A DNA stretch of 64,000 nucleotides from a virus. The stretch is from the IMG/VR virus record IMGVR_UViG_3300019763_000006, positions 1-64,000 of that record; one strand, written 5' to 3'. The notes beneath the pieces are model-generated. The model made no database searches. It was not told where the DNA came from and worked only from the letters and a program-made list of their open reading frames with translations. The translations under genes and the position numbers were made by a program. How positions within the stretch are numbered: the first letter of the stretch is position 1; each line of letters opens with the position of its first letter. This document shows, piece after piece, positions 15,667 to 23,817 of this stretch.

Positions 15667-18246
15667 TTGGCGTTAGATAAACAAATTCATGTATATAGTG
15701 TTGATACTTCTGCATTTTATAACCAATATGAACAAAGAATTGCAAAACTAATGAGTAAATATTATCATAGAAGATATAATTTGATTAATAAGAAAACAAA
15801 TACAGATAATGAAAAAAAAGAAATATATGAATGTAATAAAAAAATAAAAAAATATAAAAAACTTTTAAAAAAAATAATAAAGAAAAATTATAAATTTGGA
15901 TTAGCTTTAAATGATGATAGTATACGAAGATTTAATCTAAAACATAAAAGAGATTCAAATATAGTATCTGTTTTTGATTCATTTTTAACAAGAACAATAG
16001 GAGCAGAAATTGGCAAGATAACCGATGATATTATTATAGTGCAGACTTACTTTTATGAAATTTTTGAAGATATTGTAAATAATGGATTTTATATGAACAA
16101 TGAAAAATATAAAATATTCACAGCCTCTGCTGGGCAAATAAGAACTAAAAAAACTGTTTTTATTAAAGAATCAGTTTGGAATAAATATAAAAATACTCTT
16201 ACTTGTGGACTATCAATAGATAAAATAAATAAATTAGGTGGCACAAATGTTAATAAATATTTAGCTTATTTAGCTTTAACTAATAGTGCTACTGATTTAT
16301 GGGATGACTTTAATATTGATAAATGTATTGTAGTAGATGATTTTGAAACAAATATTATTACAAATGTAGATTATATAGATGAAAAAACTTATAATATTGA
16401 ACAAAACAAAAGAATGGAAGTTCCTATTCCACATATGGATGGATGTGGAATTTATATTGGACATTCTGCGTTTATGATAAGAATCCCATGGATAAAAGGA
16501 TTATTAGTCCCTTATGATTATGTTATGTTTATTAATGAAAATATAAAAAAATTCCCAAAATGCAATATTATAAAAGATATTTATGGTAAAAAATGGGATA
16601 TAATTAAAGATGATATACAAGTAATATTTACAAAATCACAATTTAAAATGTGGAAATTTTATAATTCATGGGAAGATTATAAAAATAACTTCAAAAAATA
16701 TAAATGTACTGCTGGAAAATGTAATGAAGAACCTGAATATAGAAAAGATGCAAAAGTAAATTATCAAATGATGCAAACATTAGTAGATATTAGTGAGTCC
16801 GAGTTAAAAAAACTTGCAAAGCCATTAAATGATAAAATTGATAAAATAACACATAATAAAGATAGTATGTTAAAAGTTCTTGGTGTTGATAAATATAATA
16901 AAAACAAGAATAATCTACAAAAAGCACTAGAATTATATCCACAATTATTAAAAGATGAACATTGTAAAAATCTATTAAGACAATTAAGAAATAAATTAAT
17001 AAAAGAAGGTAAATCTGGGAAATTACCAATGTCTGCAAAGTATACTTTTTTAATACCTGACTTATATGCTTTTAGTGAATGGTTGTTTTTAAAGAAAGAA
17101 AACCCTAAAGGATTATTAGAAAATGGAGAAGTTTCATGTAGATTATTTAATAATAATAAAAAATTAGATGTTTTAAGGTCACCACATTTATATTTTGAAC
17201 ATTGTATTAGGAAGAATAAAGTTAATACTTTATTAAATAAATGGTTTATATGTGATGGAATTTATACTAGTTGTCATGATGCAATATCAAAAGTACTGAT
17301 GTTCGATAATGATGGAGATCAGGCTCTTGTCAATGAAAATAATACATGGGTATCTATCTCTGAAAGAAATTTTAATGCAATTCAACCTAAGCCACTATAT
17401 TATGAAATGAAAAAAGCAAATGGGCATAATTTATCAAATAAGACATTTTATGAAGGTATGATGAACGCTTATTCTGGTGGAAATATTGGGATTTATTCTA
17501 ATGACATCTCAAAAGTATTAAATAGTGATAATGTTAATTGGGATGTTATAAAATATTTATGTATGGAGAATAATTTTGTAATTGATTATGCTAAAACATT
17601 ATATAAACCTAAAAGACCTTCTACAATTAATAACTTAATCAAAAAATATACTAAAAATAAAACGCCTTATTTTTTTAAATATGCAAAAGATAAAAATGAT
17701 AATCAAGTTGAAAAAATTAACCAATCTACGGTAAATAAATTAAATAATATAATAAAAAATAAAAGAATATCATTTAATTCAAAGGGATTTGGAAGATTTA
17801 ACTATAAAGACTTAATGAGTGATAAGGATGTATTAATAAATGATGAAATTATAGACACGTATAAGAAAGTATGTCGTAGTAGAGGAAGGATAATGCAAAA
17901 TTCTACTTACAATAGTGATATAAGTTATAATTATCTATATCAAGTTATAAGAGAAAAAATATTAGAAGTAAATAATGATGAAGTATATGTAACAGATGTT
18001 TTAGTAAAATATCTTTTTTCAAAAAAAACAAAAGATAAAACAATATTATGGAACTCTTTTGGAGATATTATAGTAAAAAATATAGAAAATAATATAGCTA
18101 ATTTAATGGAAAAAGGATATAAAGGATGTACTATTTGTGGTAAATTATATAAATCAAAATCAAACCGCACAAAATACTGTGAAAAATGTGCAAGGGAAAT
18201 TCAATTAGAGCATGCAAGGAATTATAAAGATAAAATAAGATGTTAA
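15667..18246 (+). CDS. YonO-like single-chain DNA-dependent RNA polymerase
   Basis: 859 residues from a TTG with ribosome site AAAGGAGATG. The metal-binding catalytic motif of two-barrel RNA polymerases, DxDGD, is DNDGD at residues 547-551 (MFDNDGDQALVNE). Upstream, RIPWIKGLLVPYD near residue 275 fits the other double-psi barrel region, and FTASAGQIRTKK near 155 fits the N-terminal part. A Cys4 zinc site (CTICGK, CEKC) is at about residues 819-842. Known relatives: YonO of SPbeta, shown to transcribe late genes, and QDE-1-like enzymes. Its place at the head of the late region supports the same job here. The start and domain limits are read by eye. Confidence 0.85.
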   Translation: MALDKQIHVYSVDTSAFYNQYEQRIAKLMSKYYHRRYNLINKKTNTDNEKKEIYECNKKIKKYKKLLKKIIKKNYKFGLALNDDSIRRFNLKHKRDSNIVSVFDSFLTRTIGAEIGKITDDIIIVQTYFYEIFEDIVNNGFYMNNEKYKIFTASAGQIRTKKTVFIKESVWNKYKNTLTCGLSIDKINKLGGTNVNKYLAYLALTNSATDLWDDFNIDKCIVVDDFETNIITNVDYIDEKTYNIEQNKRMEVPIPHMDGCGIYIGHSAFMIRIPWIKGLLVPYDYVMFINENIKKFPKCNIIKDIYGKKWDIIKDDIQVIFTKSQFKMWKFYNSWEDYKNNFKKYKCTAGKCNEEPEYRKDAKVNYQMMQTLVDISESELKKLAKPLNDKIDKITHNKDSMLKVLGVDKYNKNKNNLQKALELYPQLLKDEHCKNLLRQLRNKLIKEGKSGKLPMSAKYTFLIPDLYAFSEWLFLKKENPKGLLENGEVSCRLFNNNKKLDVLRSPHLYFEHCIRKNKVNTLLNKWFICDGIYTSCHDAISKVLMFDNDGDQALVNENNTWVSISERNFNAIQPKPLYYEMKKANGHNLSNKTFYEGMMNAYSGGNIGIYSNDISKVLNSDNVNWDVIKYLCMENNFVIDYAKTLYKPKRPSTINNLIKKYTKNKTPYFFKYAKDKNDNQVEKINQSTVNKLNNIIKNKRISFNSKGFGRFNYKDLMSDKDVLINDEIIDTYKKVCRSRGRIMQNSTYNSDISYNYLYQVIREKILEVNNDEVYVTDVLVKYLFSKKTKDKTILWNSFGDIIVKNIENNIANLMEKGYKGCTICGKLYKSKSNRTKYCEKCAREIQLEHARNYKDKIRC

Positions 18247-18377
18247 ATATTTTGGACAGTATTAGAAACCACCTTCAAACCATTGGAATCATCATATTTA
18301 TAAAGGTTTTTAAAAAAATAGGATTTTATAAAATAACGCTTTAAAACGTTGAAATATCAACAGTTGTAGAGGTTTTT

Positions 18378-18440
18378 ATGAAAATGACATTTAGGGGAAT
18401 AAGACAATACTACAAAAATAATGCATTCCCTGTAGGGTAG
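18378..18440 (+). CDS. possible 20-residue leader peptide
   Basis: ATG with AGAGG upstream reads MKMTFRGIRQYYKNNAFPVG and its TAG stop lies in the left arm of the terminator at 18435-18460. A leader peptide for attenuation is possible; chance is equally possible. Confidence 0.2.
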   Translation: MKMTFRGIRQYYKNNAFPVG

Positions 18441-18460
18441 ATTAATCTACCCTTTTTTTT
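18435..18460 (+). terminator. strong rho-independent terminator after the RNA polymerase gene
   Basis: GGGTAGATTAATCTACCC is an 18-bp perfect palindrome followed by eight T. Confidence 0.85.
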
Positions 18461-18836
18461 AATAAAATTAATTAAGATATTTTTTATTAATAATTATAAT
18501 TTAAAATTAATAGAATTTTAATTTAATTACATAGTGAGATTCTGTAGTAGAATTGAGCTACCCATGACGCCTATTAATACAGAAGTGGTAGGAAGAGGTT
18601 GATAGTTATATCAATGGAATTTTATTCGGTAGATTGCATCGAAATCTTTAGGTTATATAGCCGTCAAAATGTGGTCTTAATTTAATAATAATATCTTATA
18701 TAAATGCTTCACAATGAGCAATAATCATTGATGATACAAATACGCCTCGCAATGAGCGACAAAAATTCATTGCAGAAATTCAAAACTAATAAGAAGTACT
18801 TGCACAGAAATGAAAGCGAGGGAGAGATTAATAATT

Positions 18837-20264
18837 ATGGGAGCTAAAAAGAATAAAAAGTATAAAACTTTAATTCAGTTTACAGGTAATAATTATGACG
18901 ATGTAACAGGAAGTAGTACATTAGTAGATTATAGAAAAGATAGATTTTTAGTAGATTTTGGTTTTATACAACATTCTAATAAAAAAGACCAATATCTTAT
19001 GAATAAAAAATCAATGGGTTTTGGTGTAAAATCTCTTAAAAATGTTTTAATTACACATTTCGGTCATGTAGACCATGCAGGAATGTTGCCTGCTTTATTT
19101 AACAATGGATTTAATGGTAAAATTTATACTCCACCAAATTCAAAAGAATATGCAAAAATTACATTTAAAGATAATTTAAAAATTTTAAATAAAGATATAG
19201 AATATTTAAAAAAATCTTATAATAAAGATTATAAACCATTTTACGAGCAAGAAGATGTGGATAAAATGATTGACCATATTATAGAATGTGATTTTTATAA
19301 AGAATATAAAATTAGTGAATATACAACAATTAAATTTTTACCAAATTATCATATAATGAATAGTGCATCTATAATTGTGAATATAGAAGATAAGCCTAAA
19401 AACTATCATAAAACAATTGCTTTTACTGGAGATATAGGTAATATCTCTATACCTAATAAACCATTTTTAGATGGGTTTGAAGCGATTAAGAGATGTGATG
19501 TATTAATTCCTGAAACTACATATGCTATGAATAATAAGCATAACGGGATTAAAACTAGAGAAAAAGAAGAATTAAAAATTAGAGAAACAATTATAGAAAC
19601 TATAAAAAATAATGCAAGAATGATATTCTGTGTTTTTGCTAATCAACGCACAGAGGAGATTTTATATACTTTATACAAAAATAGAGATATTATAACCGTA
19701 CCAGTAGTTATTGATTCGCCTCTTGCAGTAAAATTATTAAAATTTTATAGTGAAACTATGACTGGCGAAAATAAAAAAATGATAGATGAAATAATTTCTT
19801 GGGATAAATTAACTCTAATAGAAGATTATAACAAATCTGTGGCATTTATGAATAGTAATCAATCAGCTTTAATTTGTGCTTGTAGTGGATTTTTATGTGC
19901 TGGAAGGGTATTGAATTATCTTAAAAAAGAATTACCAAAAAAGGATTCTTATGTTATTTTTACAGGATATAATGGTGGCGAGGGTAGTTTAGGATATAAG
20001 ATTATGAATAATTCTCAAGTTGAAATTGATAATCGTAAATATGGTAAAAAAGCTACACCAATACAATTAAAAAGTTTTTCAAGCCATATAAATCATAATT
20101 CAATGTTAAAATATTATTCAGAGATTGATTCAAGATTAATATTTTTAAACCATGGAGATAAAGAAAAACAATACCCATTTGCTGATTTATTACAAGAAAG
20201 ATTAGATAAAAAAGGTTATGGTAAAGTATTTATTCCACAAAGGAATGATACTTATTATATATAA
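18837..20264 (+). CDS. metallo-beta-lactamase/beta-CASP nuclease-like protein (CPSF/RNase family)
   Basis: About 475 residues. HFGHVDH at 74-80 is the HxHxDH metal motif; further metal-region residues follow: a His in NYHIMNSAS near 173, FTGDIGN near 200, and late GFLCAGR, SFSSHINH and LNHGD segments that fit the beta-CASP domain and last His motif. Such enzymes are endo- or exoribonucleases. The ATG at 18837 is preferred over one at 18810, because AGGGAG lies between them. First gene after the structured interval. A role in processing phage or host RNA is inferred. Confidence 0.8.
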   Translation: MGAKKNKKYKTLIQFTGNNYDDVTGSSTLVDYRKDRFLVDFGFIQHSNKKDQYLMNKKSMGFGVKSLKNVLITHFGHVDHAGMLPALFNNGFNGKIYTPPNSKEYAKITFKDNLKILNKDIEYLKKSYNKDYKPFYEQEDVDKMIDHIIECDFYKEYKISEYTTIKFLPNYHIMNSASIIVNIEDKPKNYHKTIAFTGDIGNISIPNKPFLDGFEAIKRCDVLIPETTYAMNNKHNGIKTREKEELKIRETIIETIKNNARMIFCVFANQRTEEILYTLYKNRDIITVPVVIDSPLAVKLLKFYSETMTGENKKMIDEIISWDKLTLIEDYNKSVAFMNSNQSALICACSGFLCAGRVLNYLKKELPKKDSYVIFTGYNGGEGSLGYKIMNNSQVEIDNRKYGKKATPIQLKSFSSHINHNSMLKYYSEIDSRLIFLNHGDKEKQYPFADLLQERLDKKGYGKVFIPQRNDTYYI

Positions 20265-20302
20265 TTATGTATAAATATACATTAAATATGCATTATAATA
20301 AA

Positions 20303-20345
20303 TTAATCTGCATAAAACTGTAGATTAAAATGCAGATTATTTCAA
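20303..20345 (+). terminator. intergenic hairpin (weak terminator-like)
   Basis: AATCTGCAT ... ATGCAGATT, a 9-bp perfect stem, followed by ATTTC rather than a T run. Perhaps a processing site. Confidence 0.4.
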
Positions 20346-20382
20346 ATGAACGTGTAAACACAAGGAGAGAGGTGTTGAAAAA

Positions 20383-21561
20383 ATGGAATTTATAAAAGAA
20401 AAGAATGAACATGAATATCATTTTATATGGAGGGTGTATGATTATTTCAAATCAACTGGTAGTAGCCTAGCAGAAGCAGGAGAAATCTGTAACAGAGAAT
20501 TAAAGGTAGATTATGATGAGTCAAGGCATAGGAAGATTTATGAAAATTGGCTTAAAGTTCATAATGTTGTTATTGATGAATATACAGATACGGAAGAAAA
20601 TGAAATAATTAAACAAATTAAAAATACTGAAGATGAATTATATAAAATGAAAGTTAAAACAGCTGATAAATTAAGAGAATGGAGAAGTTGTTTAAGAGAT
20701 GATGCAAGGATAGAACATTTATTAGAATATATTATAGAGGCTTCTAAACATATAGAGCCAAATATTTATAATAATGTTAAACCGATTGAATTTGGTAGTA
20801 ATACAGGCATACTAAAAATTAGCGATTGGCATATCGGTAAAGATTTTAAAAATTATATTAATGAATATAATTCAAAAATCTCAAAACAAAGAATAGATAA
20901 ATTGATTGCTAAGACTTTAAAACATTGCAAGATGATGAATATAGGCGAATTGTATATTGCAAATATTGGAGATATTATAGATGGTTCTATTAGAGTAACT
21001 GCAAGGATTACGCAAGAAGAAGATTCTATAAATCAAGTTTTAAAAGCATACCAAATGATAAAATATTTAATTGAAGTTTTACATGATAGTGGATTAAAAA
21101 TAAGATATTTGTCAACTTTAGATAATCATTCAAGAGTTACATCAAATTGGAAAGAGCATATAGAAAAGGAAAATTTTGGAAAGCTAATTGATTATTTTTT
21201 GATTGAAAACTTATCTGACAAAGTAGATTTTATAGAAAATAAAATAGATGATAATATAGGTATGATTGAAATTAATGGAAAAGTACATGTGTTTGCACAT
21301 GGTCATTTAAAGGCACATAATATTTCATCTGTATTAAAAAATATGAGTACTGTGATTGGTAAGAGGGTAGATTATGTTCATTTAGGTCATTGGCATAGTG
21401 AAAAAGGAATTACAGATGCTTTTTCAAAGATTTATATCAACGGAAGTTTAGTTGGGGTTGATGAATTTGCATTTAATCAAGGATATTTTGCAAATCCTAG
21501 CCAATCAATATTTGTTTGTTCAGATAATGATAATATAAACATAGAAATGATTTTAAAATAA
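20383..21561 (+). CDS. calcineurin-like metallophosphoesterase
   Basis: 392 residues, ribosome site AAGGAGAGAGG. The five metal motifs are visible: DWH (Asp148, His150), GDIID (196-200), DNHSR near 255, an AHGH near 305 and GHWH near 335. The first 130 residues are helical and contain a HTH-like part. Members include DNA exonucleases (SbcD/Mre11 type) and other phosphodiesterases; phages often carry this version next to packaging genes. Exact substrate unknown. Confidence 0.8.
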   Translation: MEFIKEKNEHEYHFIWRVYDYFKSTGSSLAEAGEICNRELKVDYDESRHRKIYENWLKVHNVVIDEYTDTEENEIIKQIKNTEDELYKMKVKTADKLREWRSCLRDDARIEHLLEYIIEASKHIEPNIYNNVKPIEFGSNTGILKISDWHIGKDFKNYINEYNSKISKQRIDKLIAKTLKHCKMMNIGELYIANIGDIIDGSIRVTARITQEEDSINQVLKAYQMIKYLIEVLHDSGLKIRYLSTLDNHSRVTSNWKEHIEKENFGKLIDYFLIENLSDKVDFIENKIDDNIGMIEINGKVHVFAHGHLKAHNISSVLKNMSTVIGKRVDYVHLGHWHSEKGITDAFSKIYINGSLVGVDEFAFNQGYFANPSQSIFVCSDNDNINIEMILK

Positions 21562-21590
21562 AAATAAAATATCATAAAGGAGAGAATGAT

Positions 21591-22187
21591 ATGGAGTTTG
21601 CAAATAATAAAGACATGATAATAGAAGAAATGAAATTAAAAATGGCTTTGCGAGATAGGATTGTAACATTATCTGAATCAATAGATAGTAATTCGATTTT
21701 TAAAGTAAAGTATTTAATTGAAAGAATTATAATGATAGATGCTGAGAATAAAATATCTTATAAAGATGCAAAACCAATAACTTTAAGAATAGATTCTACT
21801 GGTGGAGAAGTAGATGCTACAATGTATTTAGTGTCATATATAGAAGAATTGAAAGATAAGGGCATGATTATAAATACGGAAGCCTGTAGTGTATGTATGA
21901 GTGGTGGTTTTAAGTTATTAATAGTAGGAAGTAATAGGGTGTCACATAGATATTCTAATATTATGGTACATCAACCGCTTTCTTTTGAATATGGGTATAA
22001 AACATTTAAAGACCAAGAAATAGAATATAAGAGAACTAAATCTGTATGGGATAGATTGAAAAAATATATATGTAGATATACTAAAATAAAAGAAAGCCAG
22101 TTAAATAAATATGTTAAAGAAAATCAAGATTGGTATATGACACCAGAGAAAGCACTAGAACTTGGCGTAATAGATGAAATTCTATAA
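21591..22187 (+). CDS. ClpP-like serine protease (S14)
   Basis: 198 residues, ribosome site AAAGGAGAG. RIDSTGGEVDATM near 66 is the ClpP strand with the glycine turn; Ser104 in CMSGGF, His127 in MVHQPL and Asp180 in NQDWYM fit the Ser-His-Asp triad; the end LELGVIDEIL is the family ending. In phages this fold usually serves as the head-maturation protease, but here it lies before the terminase and a second protease/scaffold candidate exists at 27493, so its target is uncertain. Confidence 0.8.
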   Translation: MEFANNKDMIIEEMKLKMALRDRIVTLSESIDSNSIFKVKYLIERIIMIDAENKISYKDAKPITLRIDSTGGEVDATMYLVSYIEELKDKGMIINTEACSVCMSGGFKLLIVGSNRVSHRYSNIMVHQPLSFEYGYKTFKDQEIEYKRTKSVWDRLKKYICRYTKIKESQLNKYVKENQDWYMTPEKALELGVIDEIL

Positions 22188-22204
22188 GTAAGGAGAGATA
22201 CTAT

Positions 22205-22567
22205 ATGGAAGATAATATTAAAAAAATAGAAGAACAAGAATTTGTAAATGTTGAAAATATGCAAGATATAAAAGAAGTTCTTGATAATGTTTCGTCATCT
22301 GAATTTGAATTTGTAAAAGATATTTGTAATATTGATGATAATGAATTAGAAAAAATTATGCATGAAGATGAATTTAAAAATGGTTTTAAAATTGGTATTG
22401 AATTAGCTGGGGTCTATACAGCATTATTAAATTTTGGAGTAGATATAAAAACTACTTCTGATGCGGTAATTAACTATCAAACATTAAAACATAATTTAGA
22501 ATTACAAAAAATTGTAAATGAAGGGGCAAAATATCAGAATGAAGTATTGAAAAGTCAAAGTTTATAA
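22205..22567 (+). CDS. hypothetical acidic protein, 120 residues
   Basis: Ribosome site TAAGGAGAG. Helical and acidic, without motifs. Follows the ClpP-like gene by 17 nt and ends just before a terminator, so it closes that operon. Confidence 0.65.
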   Translation: MEDNIKKIEEQEFVNVENMQDIKEVLDNVSSSEFEFVKDICNIDDNELEKIMHEDEFKNGFKIGIELAGVYTALLNFGVDIKTTSDAVINYQTLKHNLELQKIVNEGAKYQNEVLKSQSL

Positions 22568-22597
22568 TTTTTATTTATTTTTATATTTTTTAAATTT

Positions 22598-22622
22598 GGG
22601 GAGTTAATCCTCCCCATTTTAT
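22598..22622 (+). terminator. terminator after the ClpP-like operon
   Basis: GGGGAG-ttaatc-CTCCCC-type stem (22598-22615) followed by ATTTTATTAT. Confidence 0.65.
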
Positions 22623-22663
22623 TATAATATAAGTTTAATTAAAATGCAAATTTTATCGTTATT

Positions 22664-22740
22664 TTTAGGCTACTGATAGAGAACTCTCTCCGACATAGGT
22701 GAAAATCTATGTTTTCTCTTGATGTAGTCAGTAGTCTAAA
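22664..22740 (+). ncRNA. strongly folded 77-nt element before the terminase genes
   Basis: TTTAGGCTACTGA (22664-22676) pairs with TCAGTAGTCTAAA (22728-22740): 13 bp with one G-T. Inside, AGAGAA (22678-22683) pairs with TTCTCT (22714-22719) and ACATAG (22693-22698) with CTATGT (22707-22712). It is neither a terminator nor coding. It does not match a hammerhead, purine riboswitch or phi29 pRNA pattern. A packaging, processing or regulatory RNA is possible. Confidence 0.5.
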
Positions 22741-22806
22741 CATAATTATAAAATGTATTTATATACAATTATATTTATAAATATATAAAAAGGGAGAGGA
22801 TATTTA

Positions 22807-23817
22807 ATGCCACATGCATATGGAGCAAAAGCTGGAGAAAAAACTAAAGTTAAAGAATTAGAAAAATTAGGATACACAGTAATACCAGAAAATATGATAA
22901 GATGTGTGGAATGTGGTGGTATTTATAGTGTTGACCAACATAAATATTGGCAGAGCACTAGTTCTATTCATAAAAATAATAAAGCTTTAACAAAAGTAAA
23001 AATAGATGGTAAAAATGCAAGACAATTAAGAAGTTATATCCCATATTGTAAAACATGTTTACTTAAAGATTTTGATATAAATAATATGTCTGATGTGATT
23101 AATTTATTATATAGAATAGATATTCCATATAAATCTAATAAATGGAATACTATTATTAATAATTATAATAGTGGTAAAACAAAAACCATAGAAGGAGCAA
23201 TTGGGTGCTATAAAAAAGATATTGAATTAAATTATAAAGATGAAAGATTTTCCGATGGGGATAATACTGATATTGAAATAAAAATAGATGAAGAAGATAT
23301 TAAAGATGGTTCTTTTTTAAAGAAAAGAGAAAGAAAAGAAGCTATTGGAAGATGGGGTTTAAAATGGTCAGAGTTTGAATTAATGAAATTAGAAGAATTT
23401 TATCATAATATGATGACAGCAAATAAAATAGAGACACCTCAAGATATAGATTACTTAAAAAAATTAGCCAGACTTTCTGTAAAAATAGATTCTGCATTAG
23501 ATGATGATGAAGGTACTAAAGCAAAACAATTAGGCGATTTATATTCAAAATATATGAGTGATTCTAAATTTAGGGCACAAGATATGACTGATGCAGATAA
23601 ACAAGGTGGCATTAGAACCTTTTCACAAATATATAGTGAAGTTGAAAGTCCAGATTTTATACCTCCATGGGAAAAATATGCAAAAAAATTAAATATAAAG
23701 CAAGATATTATAGATAAAGTAATTATGCATATAGAAAATTTTACATTGAAATTTAATAGTGCTGAAAAAATGGTTGAACCTCCACGAGATACACCAAAAA
23801 TTGAAGAAGGTGATTAA
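22807..23817 (+). CDS. putative terminase small subunit
   Basis: 336 residues, ribosome site AAGGGAGAGG. The N-terminal part has two zinc pairs (CVECGG near 33, CKTC near 81); the middle is acidic; the C-terminal half is helical with a conserved-looking IGRWGLKWSEFELMKLEEFY segment. It lies directly before, and overlaps, the large terminase gene, the standard position of the small subunit. The call rests mainly on that position. Confidence 0.6.
   Translation: MPHAYGAKAGEKTKVKELEKLGYTVIPENMIRCVECGGIYSVDQHKYWQSTSSIHKNNKALTKVKIDGKNARQLRSYIPYCKTCLLKDFDINNMSDVINLLYRIDIPYKSNKWNTIINNYNSGKTKTIEGAIGCYKKDIELNYKDERFSDGDNTDIEIKIDEEDIKDGSFLKKRERKEAIGRWGLKWSEFELMKLEEFYHNMMTANKIETPQDIDYLKKLARLSVKIDSALDDDEGTKAKQLGDLYSKYMSDSKFRAQDMTDADKQGGIRTFSQIYSEVESPDFIPPWEKYAKKLNIKQDIIDKVIMHIENFTLKFNSAEKMVEPPRDTPKIEEGD

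Larger units (their letters stand above)
18247..18836 (+). ncRNA. structured 590-bp interval: candidate regulatory RNA or late leader
   Basis: Before the terminator: the palindrome GTTGAAATATCAAC (18348-18361). After it: TCTGTA (18541-18546) pairs with TACAGA (18578-18583) while CTACC (18558-18562) pairs with GGTAG (18587-18591), a crossing arrangement that would be a pseudoknot; then TTGATA/TATCAA at about 18600-18615; then two hairpins sharing CAATGAGC (about 18715 and 18755). It lies between the polymerase and RNase-like genes. No known RNA family is recognised. Confidence 0.4.

Noticed and set aside
22664-22740. Folded element considered as a hammerhead ribozyme, riboswitch or phi29-type pRNA
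   Set aside because: The conserved core bases (for example CUGAUGA and GAAA of the hammerhead) are missing and the helix order does not fit; left as an unknown RNA.
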